DNA of 64,000 nucleotides from Mariannaea sp. PMI_226 (lineage: Eukaryota; Ascomycota; Sordariomycetes; Hypocreales; Nectriaceae): contig JANFOG010000002.1 in NCBI GenBank assembly GCA_024336345.1, positions 558,001-622,000 on the forward strand, given 5' to 3'. Position 1 is the first letter of the stretch; the number at the start of each line of letters is the position of its first letter. The notes below the pieces were generated by a model that saw nothing but the letters and a program-made list of their open reading frames with translations, had not been told where the DNA came from and ran no database searches. Of the stretch, positions 21,944 to 33,700 are shown one piece after another. The position numbers and the translations under genes are program-made.

Positions 21944-24280
21944 ATGGACCCTGAGGATCAGCATCTCCATCTCCACTACTCGGCGCCGGCAACGGAGTGG
22001 GCTCAGGCACTACCCATCGGCAATGGCCGGCTCGGCAGTATGATTCACGGGGACCCGGACATGGAGGTGTGGAAGCTCAACGAGAACTCGGTGTGGTACG
22101 GTGGTCCTCAGGACAGGACCCCGAGGGATGCTCTCAAGCAGCTGGACGCCCTACGACAGTTAGTCCGGGATGAGAAGCACGCACAGGCAGAATCGCTGAT
22201 GCGCTCGGCGTTTTTTTCCATGCCGGCGACTATGCGTCACTATGAGCCGCTCGGGAGCTGCTGTATTCACTTTGAACATAGGGATGTTACCAACTATCGC
22301 CGCAAACTAGACATTGGAACGGCTATTCATAGCGTCGACTATCAACATGGTGGCGGTATCTCGCACCAGAGACAAAGCATCGCAAGCTTTCCAGACAACG
22401 TGATCCTCACTCGAATCACATCTTCAAAACCTATTCTTTTCGTTCTAAACCTGACACGAACTGATGACCAGAAGGCAGACCCAAATGAGTTCCTAGATAG
22501 CGTCCACACCTTGGACAATAAGATCATCCTGCATGCGACCCCCGGCGGTCGTAACAGCAATCGATTGTGTCTCGTACTTGGGGTTAAAGTCCATGATGCG
22601 GGTGTGGTTGAGGCAATGGGAAATAGTCTGGCCGTCAAATCAGCAGCATGCACCATTGCCATAGGTGCTCATACAACATATCGACACGCGGAACCAGAGT
22701 TGGAAGCAAGGCGGAATGTCGATCTGGCGCTGGCCAAAACTTGGGAAGAGCTTGTCGATGCTCATGTTCAGGATTACCAGGCTTTGTTCGGGAAGATTGG
22801 ACTTCGGATGTGGCCGGATGCATCAAACATACCGACGGATCATCGCATCAAGCATCTACACGACCCGGGGCTCGTCGCACTCTACCATAACTACGGTCGC
22901 TATCTCCTCATATCATCCAGCCGCGATGGGCCCAAAGCCCTGCCCGCAAACCTCCAGGGAATCTGGAACCCTTCATTTTCTCCCTTGAGAGGCTCCCGGT
23001 ACATTATCAATGTTAATCTTCAGATGAACTACTGGCCAACCGGCCTGGCAGGTCTGCACGAGTGCGCCTTACCCCTTCTTGACCTTTTGGAACGTATGGC
23101 TGTAAGAGGACAACAAACAGCCAAAGCCATGTACGGTTGCAGAGGATGGTGTGCCCATCATAGCACAGACATTTGGGCAGATACGGATCCTGCAGATCCT
23201 CGGATGCCGTCGGCCTTATGGCCCCTTGGGGGAGTATGGCTATGCGTTGAGGCGATGGATAGACTTGAATACCACTGGGATACCTCTACACTCAGGCGCG
23301 TGGCGGCGTTACTCGAGGGATGTGTTGAGTTCATTCTCGACTTTCTTACGCTCTCCAAGGACGGCAAGCACCTAGTAACCTGTCCCTCAGGCTCCCCTGA
23401 GAACAACTATGTCCTTAGCGACGGCGCTGTTGAGTTTCTCTGCGAAGGATCAACAATCGACACAAGTCTCATCTCCGTCGCCTTCCAAACCTACTTTATG
23501 TGCCACAAGAACTTACCAGGGAAAATGAGAGAGGACCTCGCTGAAAAAGTCTACGACATTCTTCACCCACCCAATCCTCTCGCCCCAAGACTACCACGTA
23601 TCGTCGTCAACCAAGACTCTCTCATACAGGAATGGGGATCGAATTCAACAGAGCCTCAACGAGGATATAGCCACTTCTCTCACCTCTTTGGTCTTTACCC
23701 TGGAAAATTGATCCATCCAGACACCGCGCCTGGTATCTCGGCAGCGGCGAAGAACGTGCTCGCACGCAGAGTCGCGCATGGAGGTGACTACAAGGGCGGG
23801 AGTCGGGCCTGGCTGCTTGCTCTGCACGCGCGTCTCCGTGATGCGAAAGGCTGTGGCGATGACATGGAAAAGCTGCTTTCCCAGTCCACATTACCAAACA
23901 TGCTGAACTGCCAAGGCGACGCTCAATTCCAGATTGATGGTAACTTTGGAGGTTGCGCTGGTATCATTGAGTGTCTCGTCCAGTCCAAGCACTACCAGGA
24001 CCAGCGCGGTAGATATGTAGGCATTCACTTGCTCCCCGCGTGCCCCATTGAGTGGTCAAGAGGTGAGATTCGGGATGTGCGTGTGTCCGGACTGTTGGCG
24101 CTCTCATTTTCGTGGGAAGATGGAAAGATTAAAGGGGAGGTGACGGTTGTCCTCAAGGGACTTCCAAGTTTTGTCAGGATTGGGGTTCGAGCTGGAGTGT
24201 CGACGAAGGGATTCGCTTGGCTCACACCAGGTGAAATAGAAAAACCTATCAAGGTTGATGCAAGCTTGCTCTATAGTTGA
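21944..24280 (+). CDS. Glycoside hydrolase family 95 alpha-L-fucosidase
   Basis: An intronless frame of 778 residues, close to full GH95 length. The N-terminal domain starts LHYSAPATEWAQALPIGNGRLG with LNENSVWYGGPQDR, the family signature, and an alpha-toroid catalytic domain follows. The residues that define the inverting mechanism in GH95 are all present by motif. They are the Asn pair in INVNLQMNYWP (Asn356, Asn358), the acid Glu486 in SPENNY and the base-activating Asp665 in QIDGNFGG. The enzyme should remove terminal alpha-1,2-linked fucose, or galactose in some members, from xyloglucan or glycans. No signal peptide is visible, so it is cytosolic or exported unconventionally, unless an upstream exon was missed. 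It lies alone between decayed DNA and a gene desert, which is compatible with acquisition by transfer. Activity is likely; linkage preference is unknown. Confidence 0.93.
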   Translation: MDPEDQHLHLHYSAPATEWAQALPIGNGRLGSMIHGDPDMEVWKLNENSVWYGGPQDRTPRDALKQLDALRQLVRDEKHAQAESLMRSAFFSMPATMRHYEPLGSCCIHFEHRDVTNYRRKLDIGTAIHSVDYQHGGGISHQRQSIASFPDNVILTRITSSKPILFVLNLTRTDDQKADPNEFLDSVHTLDNKIILHATPGGRNSNRLCLVLGVKVHDAGVVEAMGNSLAVKSAACTIAIGAHTTYRHAEPELEARRNVDLALAKTWEELVDAHVQDYQALFGKIGLRMWPDASNIPTDHRIKHLHDPGLVALYHNYGRYLLISSSRDGPKALPANLQGIWNPSFSPLRGSRYIINVNLQMNYWPTGLAGLHECALPLLDLLERMAVRGQQTAKAMYGCRGWCAHHSTDIWADTDPADPRMPSALWPLGGVWLCVEAMDRLEYHWDTSTLRRVAALLEGCVEFILDFLTLSKDGKHLVTCPSGSPENNYVLSDGAVEFLCEGSTIDTSLISVAFQTYFMCHKNLPGKMREDLAEKVYDILHPPNPLAPRLPRIVVNQDSLIQEWGSNSTEPQRGYSHFSHLFGLYPGKLIHPDTAPGISAAAKNVLARRVAHGGDYKGGSRAWLLALHARLRDAKGCGDDMEKLLSQSTLPNMLNCQGDAQFQIDGNFGGCAGIIECLVQSKHYQDQRGRYVGIHLLPACPIEWSRGEIRDVRVSGLLALSFSWEDGKIKGEVTVVLKGLPSFVRIGVRAGVSTKGFAWLTPGEIEKPIKVDASLLYS

Positions 24281-26052
24281 GAAGAGCATGAGAATAGTCA
24301 CGCATATCGACCATTTCCATGGTTATATTATCAGCGAATTTGTACGGACCAATGTACCACAGAAACGCCTCAAGAGGTATCAACACTAACACTAATGACC
24401 CAAATCGAATGGATAGAATAAACTTTTACATAGAAGACAACCAAGCCGAACATGATTTTCGATGCCTATTATCGGAATCACTTCCTTTCTGTCAATCTCG
24501 CAACACTTACCCTACATCAAAGTTAGTGTCCTGCAGGCCGGTGATCATCTATTATTAGATACTGCAATCAATCTAACCTCTCAAGAAAGATCAATTTTCC
24601 CCTTTTCATTTTGAGTGATATAATGAGGTGTCTCTTTATCAAAAACAATTAATTATAGTAAATCTGCGACTCTGAAGAACTATTTGATGCCACCCTTGGC
24701 TTGGCGGAGGATTGGCCTCTCAATGGGCTAGTTCGAATACTGAAACTCATCTTTACCAAATCACTATCTCAGCACTCACCACCGCCGCGACAACCTCAAA
24801 CCCCAACAAGCGCCAGAGGGAGGCTGGCTATTTTCTATGTTAATCACCACGGGGCCATTTCAGAGGGCCGCGGTTGTAAAAAAAAATCACGTTCTTCTCG
24901 TCCCGTCCCGAGGGAACGGATCGTTGGCTGGATATCGAGGCCAAGCTTGACACAATTTCGTCGCTTTCAGCAACGCGCTTAAAACACAAGAAATCACATC
25001 ACTTTCTCGGCCACAAGGGTATGCGCTCGTTTCAGATTATGGCTAGAAACGGATTGTCAGTGCCAAAGAAAAAAAATCCTTTGTCTTCTCCCCTTTTCTG
25101 GTCTGAAGAATCCCGAGGAATTGGTTCAGGGCCACATTATGCCACCAGCGTGAAACAGGATGGGGAGGGTTCACTGGTAGGCGACCTGGGCGGCGCTTGA
25201 TAGTCTTCCCCTTCTCGCCAACCTCCCCAAAATGGCACCAACGTCTTGCAAACCTGCCCACATGCTGTACGAGAGCGGTCTCCCTCTTTTTACCATTTTG
25301 CCTGATTTATTCCATTGTTCTCAGATGTTCAGGTTGTTGGAGGTATGTACTGCGGAGACTGCTACCGAAAGGATGGATCCGAATGCAGAAATAAAATTGT
25401 TTAAGGCTGGGCTGGGCGACAAGCGTATGCACACACCCCATGGAGAATTGTAAATGGACTGAGACACAAGGCATGTTTCTCTCTGAATCAGATACGGAAA
25501 TGTACATTGGATGGGGTGATCATGTTGGCTGATGCAGACGACTGCGGAATGGTGAGACAATATCGTAAAGGGCTTGTTGTGTTGAAGGGGGGGCTATTAT
25601 GCCTAACAAAACGATGGTATTTTGATGCCGCTTTTGGACGTTTTTCCCCTTCTCCCTCGACATGTTAAGCTGCAAAGAGTTCTCAAGAGTGGCGACCAGC
25701 AAATTAAACGTTATTATTCCGTAGCAAAAAATAGCCAGGGCTAAGAAGTGAGATGAGCGATGGAATATCGATAAGCGAAAGGCTGCCGGAATTGATATGG
25801 ATTAATTTCCACGACCGCCTCAATGAAGGGCTGGCCAATCCGCTGGTATGAGGGAAAGGTGACTGGACAGAGAGGGAGCCGCCGCCGCCCGTCCCGACCC
25901 TGACAAGGAAAAACGGGCGCCAAGCAGAGGCGAGGATAACGGTGCCGCGTTTGGCCGAGCGAGCTCACAGGGCTGACTCTGGCGACCCAGTTCTCCGTCA
26001 TCTCTGGGGCTCAAAACAAGGACCTTATTACCTTGCCACAGTTGAGGGACCA

Positions 26053-26071
26053 GGGGGGGGGGGGGGGGGGG
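26053..26071. repeat. Homopolymer run of 19 G
   Basis: An uninterrupted G run on the plus strand within the gene desert. Its true length may differ in the genome because such runs are read with errors. Confidence 0.8.
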
Positions 26072-28276
26072 CAAGGGTGATGGTTTCCATCAAAAATAAC
26101 TCCTCAACACCATCATATTTTGCATCGTCACCCCCATCACAGCCCAAAATGCTGGTGGCACACAGAGTGTGTTGAAGCAGAACTCAGGGCGCCGGAGATT
26201 GCCTTCTGAAGCAGCGTGACCTCCTCTACAGCAGGGCACTCCATTGGCTTAATTCAGCTTTGCGGGAGGCCGCCGAGTCCTAATTCTCCAGGTATCCAAT
26301 TGGGGGCGTTGGGATTTGGGGGCCGTTTCTTTGATGGCTTTGTTCTAGCAGGGGATGGTGTCACCTAAAAAAAGTAGAAAAAAAATCAAGAATCAGCACC
26401 AGTGCGTCACTATTTCAACCTCCACGGAGGGGGAGGTATGAAAATGGACCTTAGTTCGCCCTAGTCCAGAGGTACCCATTGACATAAAGGTGTTGTCGCT
26501 TGCGTGGCGTTTCATCGGTTCCTAAGATCGGATGCTGGAAGGATTAGAAACTGAAAATGGATGCCTATGTGTGTGTTCCTTATTGATGATGAAAGTTGGC
26601 TGCCATGATCCAATGAGAAAGTAGATCCAAAATCTAGTTGCTTATAGGACTACGCAATAACATGTCCATCTTCAACTCCGCGTGAGCTGATTTTCAATCG
26701 TAACCTCACCCTCCTAATCAGGGATCGACATGCATACTGTTGGAAGCCTGAAGACAATCCCTCGTGTCGCTGAGGCGGACTGCCTATCGTGATCAAGAGC
26801 CTTGCAGTATGCATTTCGTGTGTAAAGCCTCATTAGCACACCATGTGTAAAATGGATTTAACAATAGTTCGGTCAGTCCGAGACTTCGATTTACTAGGCC
26901 TATCTCTAGTTCGCAATACATAGTGAATATCCATGTTCAGTCGTTGAAGTTTGGGGGCCAATTGAAGGCGCTCCTTGCTCGAGGCTGAAGCTCTTTGACT
27001 GAATCGTCATAGCGTCAGGCAATCAATTAAGCAACTGTTCCCCATAATAGTGGCGATTTCCTGGAGCTGGAAGGGGGGGACTGCTGGGTCGCGGCGCGGC
27101 ATCATAGTCTACTAAATAGTCAGTTGGCGTAATAATCTATCTATACTCCATAGAGTTGAATAATATCAAGACGAATATGGGGTACTATGTTGGGCATCGC
27201 CGTTGATGTGATGTTAGTTTCTGCCTTGTCATCGAGATGACCGACATAACTCATGCTCGTCACCATCCTTGCGAGTTCTTTGCGTTAGCTCCCGTCGGGT
27301 TCGATCTCGGTGGCTGACGCAAAAGAGAAAGAAGAAGGAGAGGCATCCAATAGATCATGGATGATTCTTCGCTTCTGCCAAACACTGGGATATCCCCAGC
27401 CAGCCAGAGAACCGTTGAGGGAAATGAAGCCTTTCTCGAGGTATGATGCAAGGCTGTGCACCCAACCGGGGCGAACAATGCAAGTGTTTTTGGTGGAGGC
27501 TGTGAAGGCGCGGGTTGCGAACGGGCCAAGGAGCGTCCCAAGCACCCACGAGCTAAAGCAGCCTGAGAGGGAGAAACCGGGGGTGTGTGAAAAGGGCAAA
27601 GGGCACTGCCTCTGCGCGCCCTTCCTAGCTGCCCTTGCAGCGCAGGGGTCTTCATTGGCGTTGTGCTGAAGATTGTCGAAGAAGGGCAATGAAGTCCTAG
27701 ATGGGCGAATAGCGTTTGGTGAAGGACTCATCTTGGATCCATTTTCGAGTACACTTCTGCAAACCACTGCGGGTCTAGTTGAGCACGCGCAGCATTTTAT
27801 TTTTCCTTGGATAACCACATTGGACGAGGGTTTTTGTCGTGCCTGACGTGACACCGGACAATTGCCTTGTGGATATGTGTGCGGACGCATGGTTCGGAGA
27901 CGTTGAATGAGTCAATGCCGATCAAGCGACGTCCCTAGTTCCTTTTCCACGCGAAAGTTGACCTCATGATGCCTTCAGTCAACCGGCATAGAGTTAAGCT
28001 GTGCTCCATCATGGGGATCTTTTGCAGTGAAGAGAGAATATAGTGTATTTGGACTTTGTGGAATGGAGTCACCCTTCTACTTCGGGGAGAATCCGGCGTT
28101 TAATCGCACTCATAGGAAGAATTTCTCTTCCTAGTCGGTTGACCAAACGCCTTGAACAAGTTAAACCATATTCGGTCCATCAATGAATAGAATCAAATGG
28201 GTGGATGCAGAAAATAGAGTCACAAGGATTTGCGATGTTTTTTTTGTCTTTAGGATCGCGACAAGGAAAGCGATAG

Positions 28277-28299
28277 GGAGAGAGAGAGAGAGAGAGAGA
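28277..28299. repeat. GA dinucleotide microsatellite
   Basis: About eleven GA units in an intergenic position. No gene overlaps it. Confidence 0.8.
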
Positions 28300-29202
28300 C
28301 AAAGAGAAATGGTTTCAGTGAGGGCCGCATCTTTGGCAGCCATATCATCACCAACAACAATATTTAACAACACCACTAGAAATGGTCCAAGCGGTTAAAA
28401 ACTATCACCACTGGATAAGAGGCTTTCCTTTCAGTTGCGAGTGTTGGTTCGAGCTGTTGGAAACTGCTCTAAGCTTTCGGGAGAGGCGCGTACTCCCGCT
28501 TGCGGAGCTGGCCCGTGGAGCTCATTTTGTCTCCTTTGTTCCCGGCGCACAGGGAGGAATTTTTTTTTTTTGGCCTGAGATATCCAGGTTATTCATTGTC
28601 CGTCGGAGTTTATTGAGCCCTACGTGTTAGGCAATACAGTCTCGAAGGACTTACACAGAGCTAGTTAGTTACGTGAAGAGGTAACCAGGGCTCAGGGAGA
28701 GTCAGGTCACAGACAGATGAGACAACATGAGGATCAGGCTGTGGCTCAGTTACACTGCCCATTGGCCCTTGTCGCGGGGAAGCACGCCGCGATCTTCTTC
28801 GGTGCCGGCTTTGTAATGATTGTCTCTGGGCCTCCGACGAAAAGGCGTAGGACTGCATGGGGGTGAGTGGTGCGTGTGGGTGGGAGAGGGACTGATCAGT
28901 GAGGGAGTCATCGGCATAGAACAGGCCAGACTGGATTGGTCTTGGGGGCCAAATGGGCATTTCTCGAGGCTGCTGGTTAGACCATAGCCCATTTGAGGTA
29001 TGTAGGAGGCAGACGCCTTTGGGTATGGTGGTCGCCCACTGTTTGAGCCAAGGGGAGAGGGAGGAGGGTGGGGAGGGTTACTGAGCGGGTCGAGAGGCTA
29101 GGCTGTTGCCTTGGTGGCCTGGGGCTCTCCACTTGCACCCGCACCTTTGAATTTCTGGCGGACTGGTAGGCAGAAACGGCCTTGGAGGGAGAGACAGGAC
29201 GA

Positions 29203-29226
29203 GGGGGGGGGGGGGGGGGGGGGGGG
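29203..29226. repeat. Homopolymer run of 24 G
   Basis: An uninterrupted 24-base G run about 0.3 kb upstream of the putative TATA box of the 29872 gene. It could form a G-quadruplex or, as poly(dG:dC), exclude nucleosomes. Exact length is uncertain. Confidence 0.8.
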
Positions 29227-29521
29227 TGTGCTTTTTCCGAATGCAGCTGTAGCCCACACTCCATCTCTGCCTACCTACACCTCCCATCCCTCCATCGCAC
29301 ATTTTCTATTATATCGTCCTCAAACTTCTATAAGGCTCCCCAATCCCTCCTCATAGCTCTATACATTTTCCATTTCATCTTTTACCTCACAATCAACTGA
29401 TATCTACTCAATCACTTCCATCTCTCAATCCTAGAGTCATCTGCTCTTCTCATCCATTGAGTCATCCGCAGCTATATTCTATCCTCTCTTCGAACGAGCT
29501 TGACCACCCTCCTCGTTCGTC

Positions 29522-29528
29522 TATAAAG
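29522..29528 (+). promoter_or_regulatory. TATA box candidate of the 29872 gene
   Basis: TATAAAG sits 344 bases upstream of the ATG at 29872 and after a long CT-rich tract. It implies a 5' untranslated region of about 0.3 kb. Confidence 0.4.
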
Positions 29529-29871
29529 TCGCCCACCTCCCACAACATCTAAACGACGCATCCCAAGGTTCTCAGTCGATACAAACAAAACAAACACGTC
29601 TGCTCACAGTCGACTTCAACCAACACAAAACACCAAAAGCTTTTCTGACCTCTTGACAAACACCACAAAGTTGCCGTCTCCACCGCGCATCCTCCCCGTC
29701 GAGAACTTCCAGTACAATTATACCCAGCCTGATCAAAGGCGCCAACAACCCCAATACCGATCTACGAGAGCCTATAATCGACTCTCGCCGATCGTTCACC
29801 AAGAGAACCTTCCGGTTCCTACTTTGCGCCATCAGCGCCCATATACGTTAGACACCCACAACACCGACACA

Positions 29872-30798
29872 ATGTGCACACAGAACATCTTCACATACGT
29901 CTACCCGGATGGCTACCGGGAGGCCAAGTATGGCGATGTAGTACCGTGTGAGAACGCTCTCCGCGGTCCTCTTTGCCCGAACCCAGCCATCTTTGAATAC
30001 CCTCCACAGCCCGTTGCTTTTGGAACACCAGCTCCCTACATGACCCAGCTCCCTCCTACTCCTCAGTACAGCCCTCTTCCTTCGACTCCAATCTACCGTT
30101 CAAGTGACGAGTCTGAACGCTCTCACGGTAGCTCCAGTAGCCGGAGGAAAAGGTCATCTGGTGTTTACGTCAATGGCCAGAAGGTGCTCGATCTGAACCG
30201 TCGCGAGAGCCACCGCCGTGGTGAGCGTGTTGTGGTAGTTGACCCACCAACTCCTCGCACACCACCTCAGAATTGGTCGACTCCCCCCTCGCCCAGTTTT
30301 GGCGAGTCCAGCCGCCGCCGCCCGGTCGTGGTCAAAGACGATCGAAATACCGTGAAGATCGAGGTTGTTGGCAACAACGATCAGCGACCTTCACGATCAC
30401 ACTCCCGCCACACTTCCGCCAGCCCTCACCACTCTGACGATGAAGAGAAACGTCGCCGGCGCCGTGAGCGTGAGCAGAAGCGTGAGGAGGAGGAGATTCG
30501 CAAGCAGCGATACGTCGCCCGCATTGCCAAAGCGAACCGCGAGATCAACGACCGACCAACAGTCCCCATGCCTCCCACCCTCAAGCGCGCTTCTACCTAT
30601 AAACGACCTGCTGTTGAGGTTCTCTATGATCCTGAGGTCGAGTTAGCTAGAGAAGCCCGTCGCGAGGAGCGAGCTCGCCAGAAGGAGGAAGAGGCTCAGC
30701 TACAACGCCTGAAGGAGCGTATGAGCAGGGCCAGCGTCAGCCCTGGTGGTCGCCGGCATCGTGTAATGTACGATGATGGCACCTACCGCTGGGAGTAA
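29872..30798 (+). CDS. Disordered, charged fungal protein of unknown function
   Basis: Single exon, 308 residues, starting MCTQNIFTYVYPDGYREAKYG. The short N-terminal part with Cys residues and a YPDG motif recurs in ascomycete proteins I recall only as uncharacterised. The rest is low-complexity: a Pro/Ser/Thr region (about 50-150), basic clusters such as SSSRRKRSSG that may act in nuclear localisation, and an Arg/Glu-rich alpha-helical or coiled-coil stretch (about 200-225 and 260-290). The C-terminus RRHRVMYDDGTYRWE is ordered-looking. No signal peptide or membrane segment. The same frame is open upstream to about 29653 but has no ATG there and is leader-like, so 29872 is the start. A nuclear or scaffold role is only inference. 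Confidence 0.8.
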   Translation: MCTQNIFTYVYPDGYREAKYGDVVPCENALRGPLCPNPAIFEYPPQPVAFGTPAPYMTQLPPTPQYSPLPSTPIYRSSDESERSHGSSSSRRKRSSGVYVNGQKVLDLNRRESHRRGERVVVVDPPTPRTPPQNWSTPPSPSFGESSRRRPVVVKDDRNTVKIEVVGNNDQRPSRSHSRHTSASPHHSDDEEKRRRRREREQKREEEEIRKQRYVARIAKANREINDRPTVPMPPTLKRASTYKRPAVEVLYDPEVELAREARREERARQKEEEAQLQRLKERMSRASVSPGGRRHRVMYDDGTYRWE

Positions 30799-33700
30799 GC
30801 AGGCATTAGCCAATAAGCTTCTGGGGTCTCTGTTGATCACCTCATTTTCTTCTCGCTTGTACTTTTTATACCACCTTTCTTTTTTTTCATGCACATGACG
30901 ATGGGTCTTCGGCAAACAGGACACACACAATCACTGGATGGCAAGCAAGCAACTGAAATTTGTTTTTTTTCTTGTTTTTTTTTTTGAGGCAATTGACGAG
31001 ATTGCTACTCGGATTGGGCTTGGACTTGGATTTGGATTTTTGTAACACACGATATCTACGGATACGTGATGATCCATGGGACTTCTCTGTATATTTTCAT
31101 GATTTATCCACTCATCAAATTCTGATGACGAGCTTTTGAGAAAGCAAAACGAAACCAAAAAATACATAAAAAAAAATCCCAGTCATGGGATTTGATTTTT
31201 TTTCTTCAATCATGTCTTGTCCAAAGTTCATCTCTTGAGTTGAGTGAGAATGACTTCATACTTCCTAGGTACCTTTTGGCTGGGATGATGAGGGGCATTG
31301 AGTGAGCTGATGGGTTGATGGGCATGGTTGCCTGGCCATCTAACCTGATGTTGATTTGGTTGCCCACAACGTCATGAAGAAAACAATTAGGAAACATGGC
31401 ACCTGTGCATCACTCATGTGGCTTCTCACTGGCTATGCAGTTGCTAACCACCCAGGTCAATCAGTGTGTGAAGCGCGCATCATTTACAGCCATCCTTGAC
31501 GCGCCATTGCACCACCATCAACGCCGTACTTGGTCTTTTCGCATCGCATCAATTAGTTCACTCACCAACAGTCAACCCACCCATCAGCCGATTGAGCAGT
31601 ACGGACATTCATGACTCACAAACGTGGAAGGGGGACAGTATCCCGCCAGCCCAGCGAGTCACCCCGCGTACTCCACTGCTTATCGATAGAGGGGCAGCTC
31701 GAAAGAGGGGCACTCGACTCCCGCGTCCAGGGACGGGTACATGCCATTGCGACTGAGAGGTGGGTGGCTGCCTTGGGCTTGGCGAGGTTGTGGCGAGCTG
31801 GAAAGAGGGGCATGTGCAGTATGCCAGGGGTTTAATTCTATGTCCAATTCAGAGGGCATGCGAGTCTACAGTGCGCTGCGACGTCGGTGATGATGAGTGG
31901 TTGCACTGGCAATGTGCGAGTTTGTATGATGAGGGGTTCACGATTGCACTGCAGGGTCACACCAAACCGGTGGCGACGTGGTGGGGGTCATGAATCTTTC
32001 TTCTTTTTTTAAAAGAAACACGTAGGCAGAGGAGATACGAAAATGGAAATGACCGAGATGCAGGGGCTCTGCAGAGTTGGGGAATGTGCAGTGAACAACA
32101 ACCTTAGGTGAGGTGTAAGTGGTTGATGGGAGGATATGGATTGGTGTCATTTTCGGCGCAGGACGTGCCTCCTCTCTTAGGGCTGCAGGAGAGCGACCTC
32201 GGAACGTTAGCACTAAAATACAGCAGCGTAGGCACCTAGATAATTGTACCCCATAGCGCACGTTCCGACTTGTAGCTTTTATCAAGTCTCTCGCCACGAT
32301 TTATCTAGATGCACGATCAAGCGACTCTCATAGGTAGATAGGTAGTTAGTTACATACTTATTTAGCCATCAAAGATTACAGTTGCCATTATCATCTAACA
32401 TCGAAATTCACCGGATTTATACAAACTCAGAGAATAAGGTAGTACCGGACATAAAAAATCGGTCCAACAGAGGAACAATGAAGAAAATACGGAAGCCTTA
32501 TCCCCAAAGTTAAAAAAAAAAAAGGGTTTAGTCCAGGACTTCTACCCCATGCTCTAGCTACATATAAAGTGTAAAAAAGAAAGGGACTTTGGTCCCCGAT
32601 GTGCGCCCCTCTATCGTGCTTCCATCGTGCCGCAACCCCCCGTTGATGCGTGATCCCGTTCTACCTGCATGGCAAGGACGAGATTCTATTCCGGGACCCG
32701 GCTCAGAGCCTGGGAATTTTGGTGTTTGCGTTGCTAATTTACTTTCTCACCAATTCTTTGTAATTCCATGAATATTTACTGTTTTTGTTCATCGTTTTTT
32801 TTTTCTGTTCACAGTAATCACGATCCAAAGAAAACACGAGATAAACGTGGTGGATTTGCTGTATTGAATATCATAAAGTGTTTTGTATATTGAAATACTT
32901 GCACCGCTTGCGCAGCAAGTCACACAACAGGCAAAATGGAATGCAGCAAGATCTCAACACGCTGTAATGGACACATTGGTAGTATCGCTATCACTCCGTT
33001 CCTTGGTGCGGGGGAGAGGACGGACCCGGGTCTGGCGCGCATCTACCAGGCAGCAGGGCCTCTCTGTCTCTGAATGGCTCATAACGAAAATCAATCAACG
33101 CGCATTCCCCCGGAGCGAGCTTTTGTTTCGGCTTGGCAGACGTTGATTCTGCCTTAATAATTAGTGTATTTTTTTTTCTCTCTTTCTTTGGAGCTGAACT
33201 AACCCTTCCCGTCCCCATTGTCAATGTGTATGCCTCGGGTGCAGTACACCCTCGTTACAAACCTGTCAATGGTATCAACAACTCGCAGGCCCATTCAATC
33301 ATGCTTCCCTTTCCCACCCACACACTTCCAAGAGAGGCATCCGCCATCTGCACACGCCCCCTCCATCATGCCCATCCCGCTCTCGCATCAACAAGAAAGA
33401 AACCCACCACACCAGCGCTCGCGAATCGTCCATTTTCCCTGCTGTTCCACATCTTCCATCACCCTCCGCAGAGTCATCCGGACACCAGTCCCCGAGCGAA
33501 CACGGCTGGAACGGAGGGGGAGGGCGGGCCCCCGGAAGGTCCTGTGACATGTTGAGAAATACTATATGGTGTGATTGGAGTCATGATCTATTGCTGTGTT
33601 CGTATTTGTTGAGGGCCAAGTTCAAGCTGGTACCTGGAGGGACTATCCACGTATACTCGATGAAGAAGTGATAGAGCCCTGCAGTACGCTTAGCTTGAAG

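Larger units (their letters stand above)
24281..29521. other. Gene desert of about 5.2 kb
   Basis: No supportable gene. The stretch holds low-complexity tracts (19 G at 26053-26071, a GA repeat at 28277-28299, 24 G at 29203-29226) and several chance frames. The longest is 201 codons on the minus strand at 27285-27890, which has no domain and an equally open opposite strand. A long noncoding RNA or a large promoter for the gene at 29872 is possible but not shown. Confidence 0.5.

Noticed and set aside
27285..27890. 201-codon open frame on the minus strand
   Set aside because: No domain, start context or homology I recognise; the plus strand is open for 119 codons in the same place, and a frame of this length is expected by chance in 64 kb.
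29653..29871. Upstream continuation of the 308-residue protein
   Set aside because: The frame is open but contains no ATG, and the sequence looks like a 5' leader.
33133..33555. 140-codon plus-strand frame with a hydrophobic start
   Set aside because: The apparent N-terminus comes from a T-rich tract; two other frames are equally open over the same bases.
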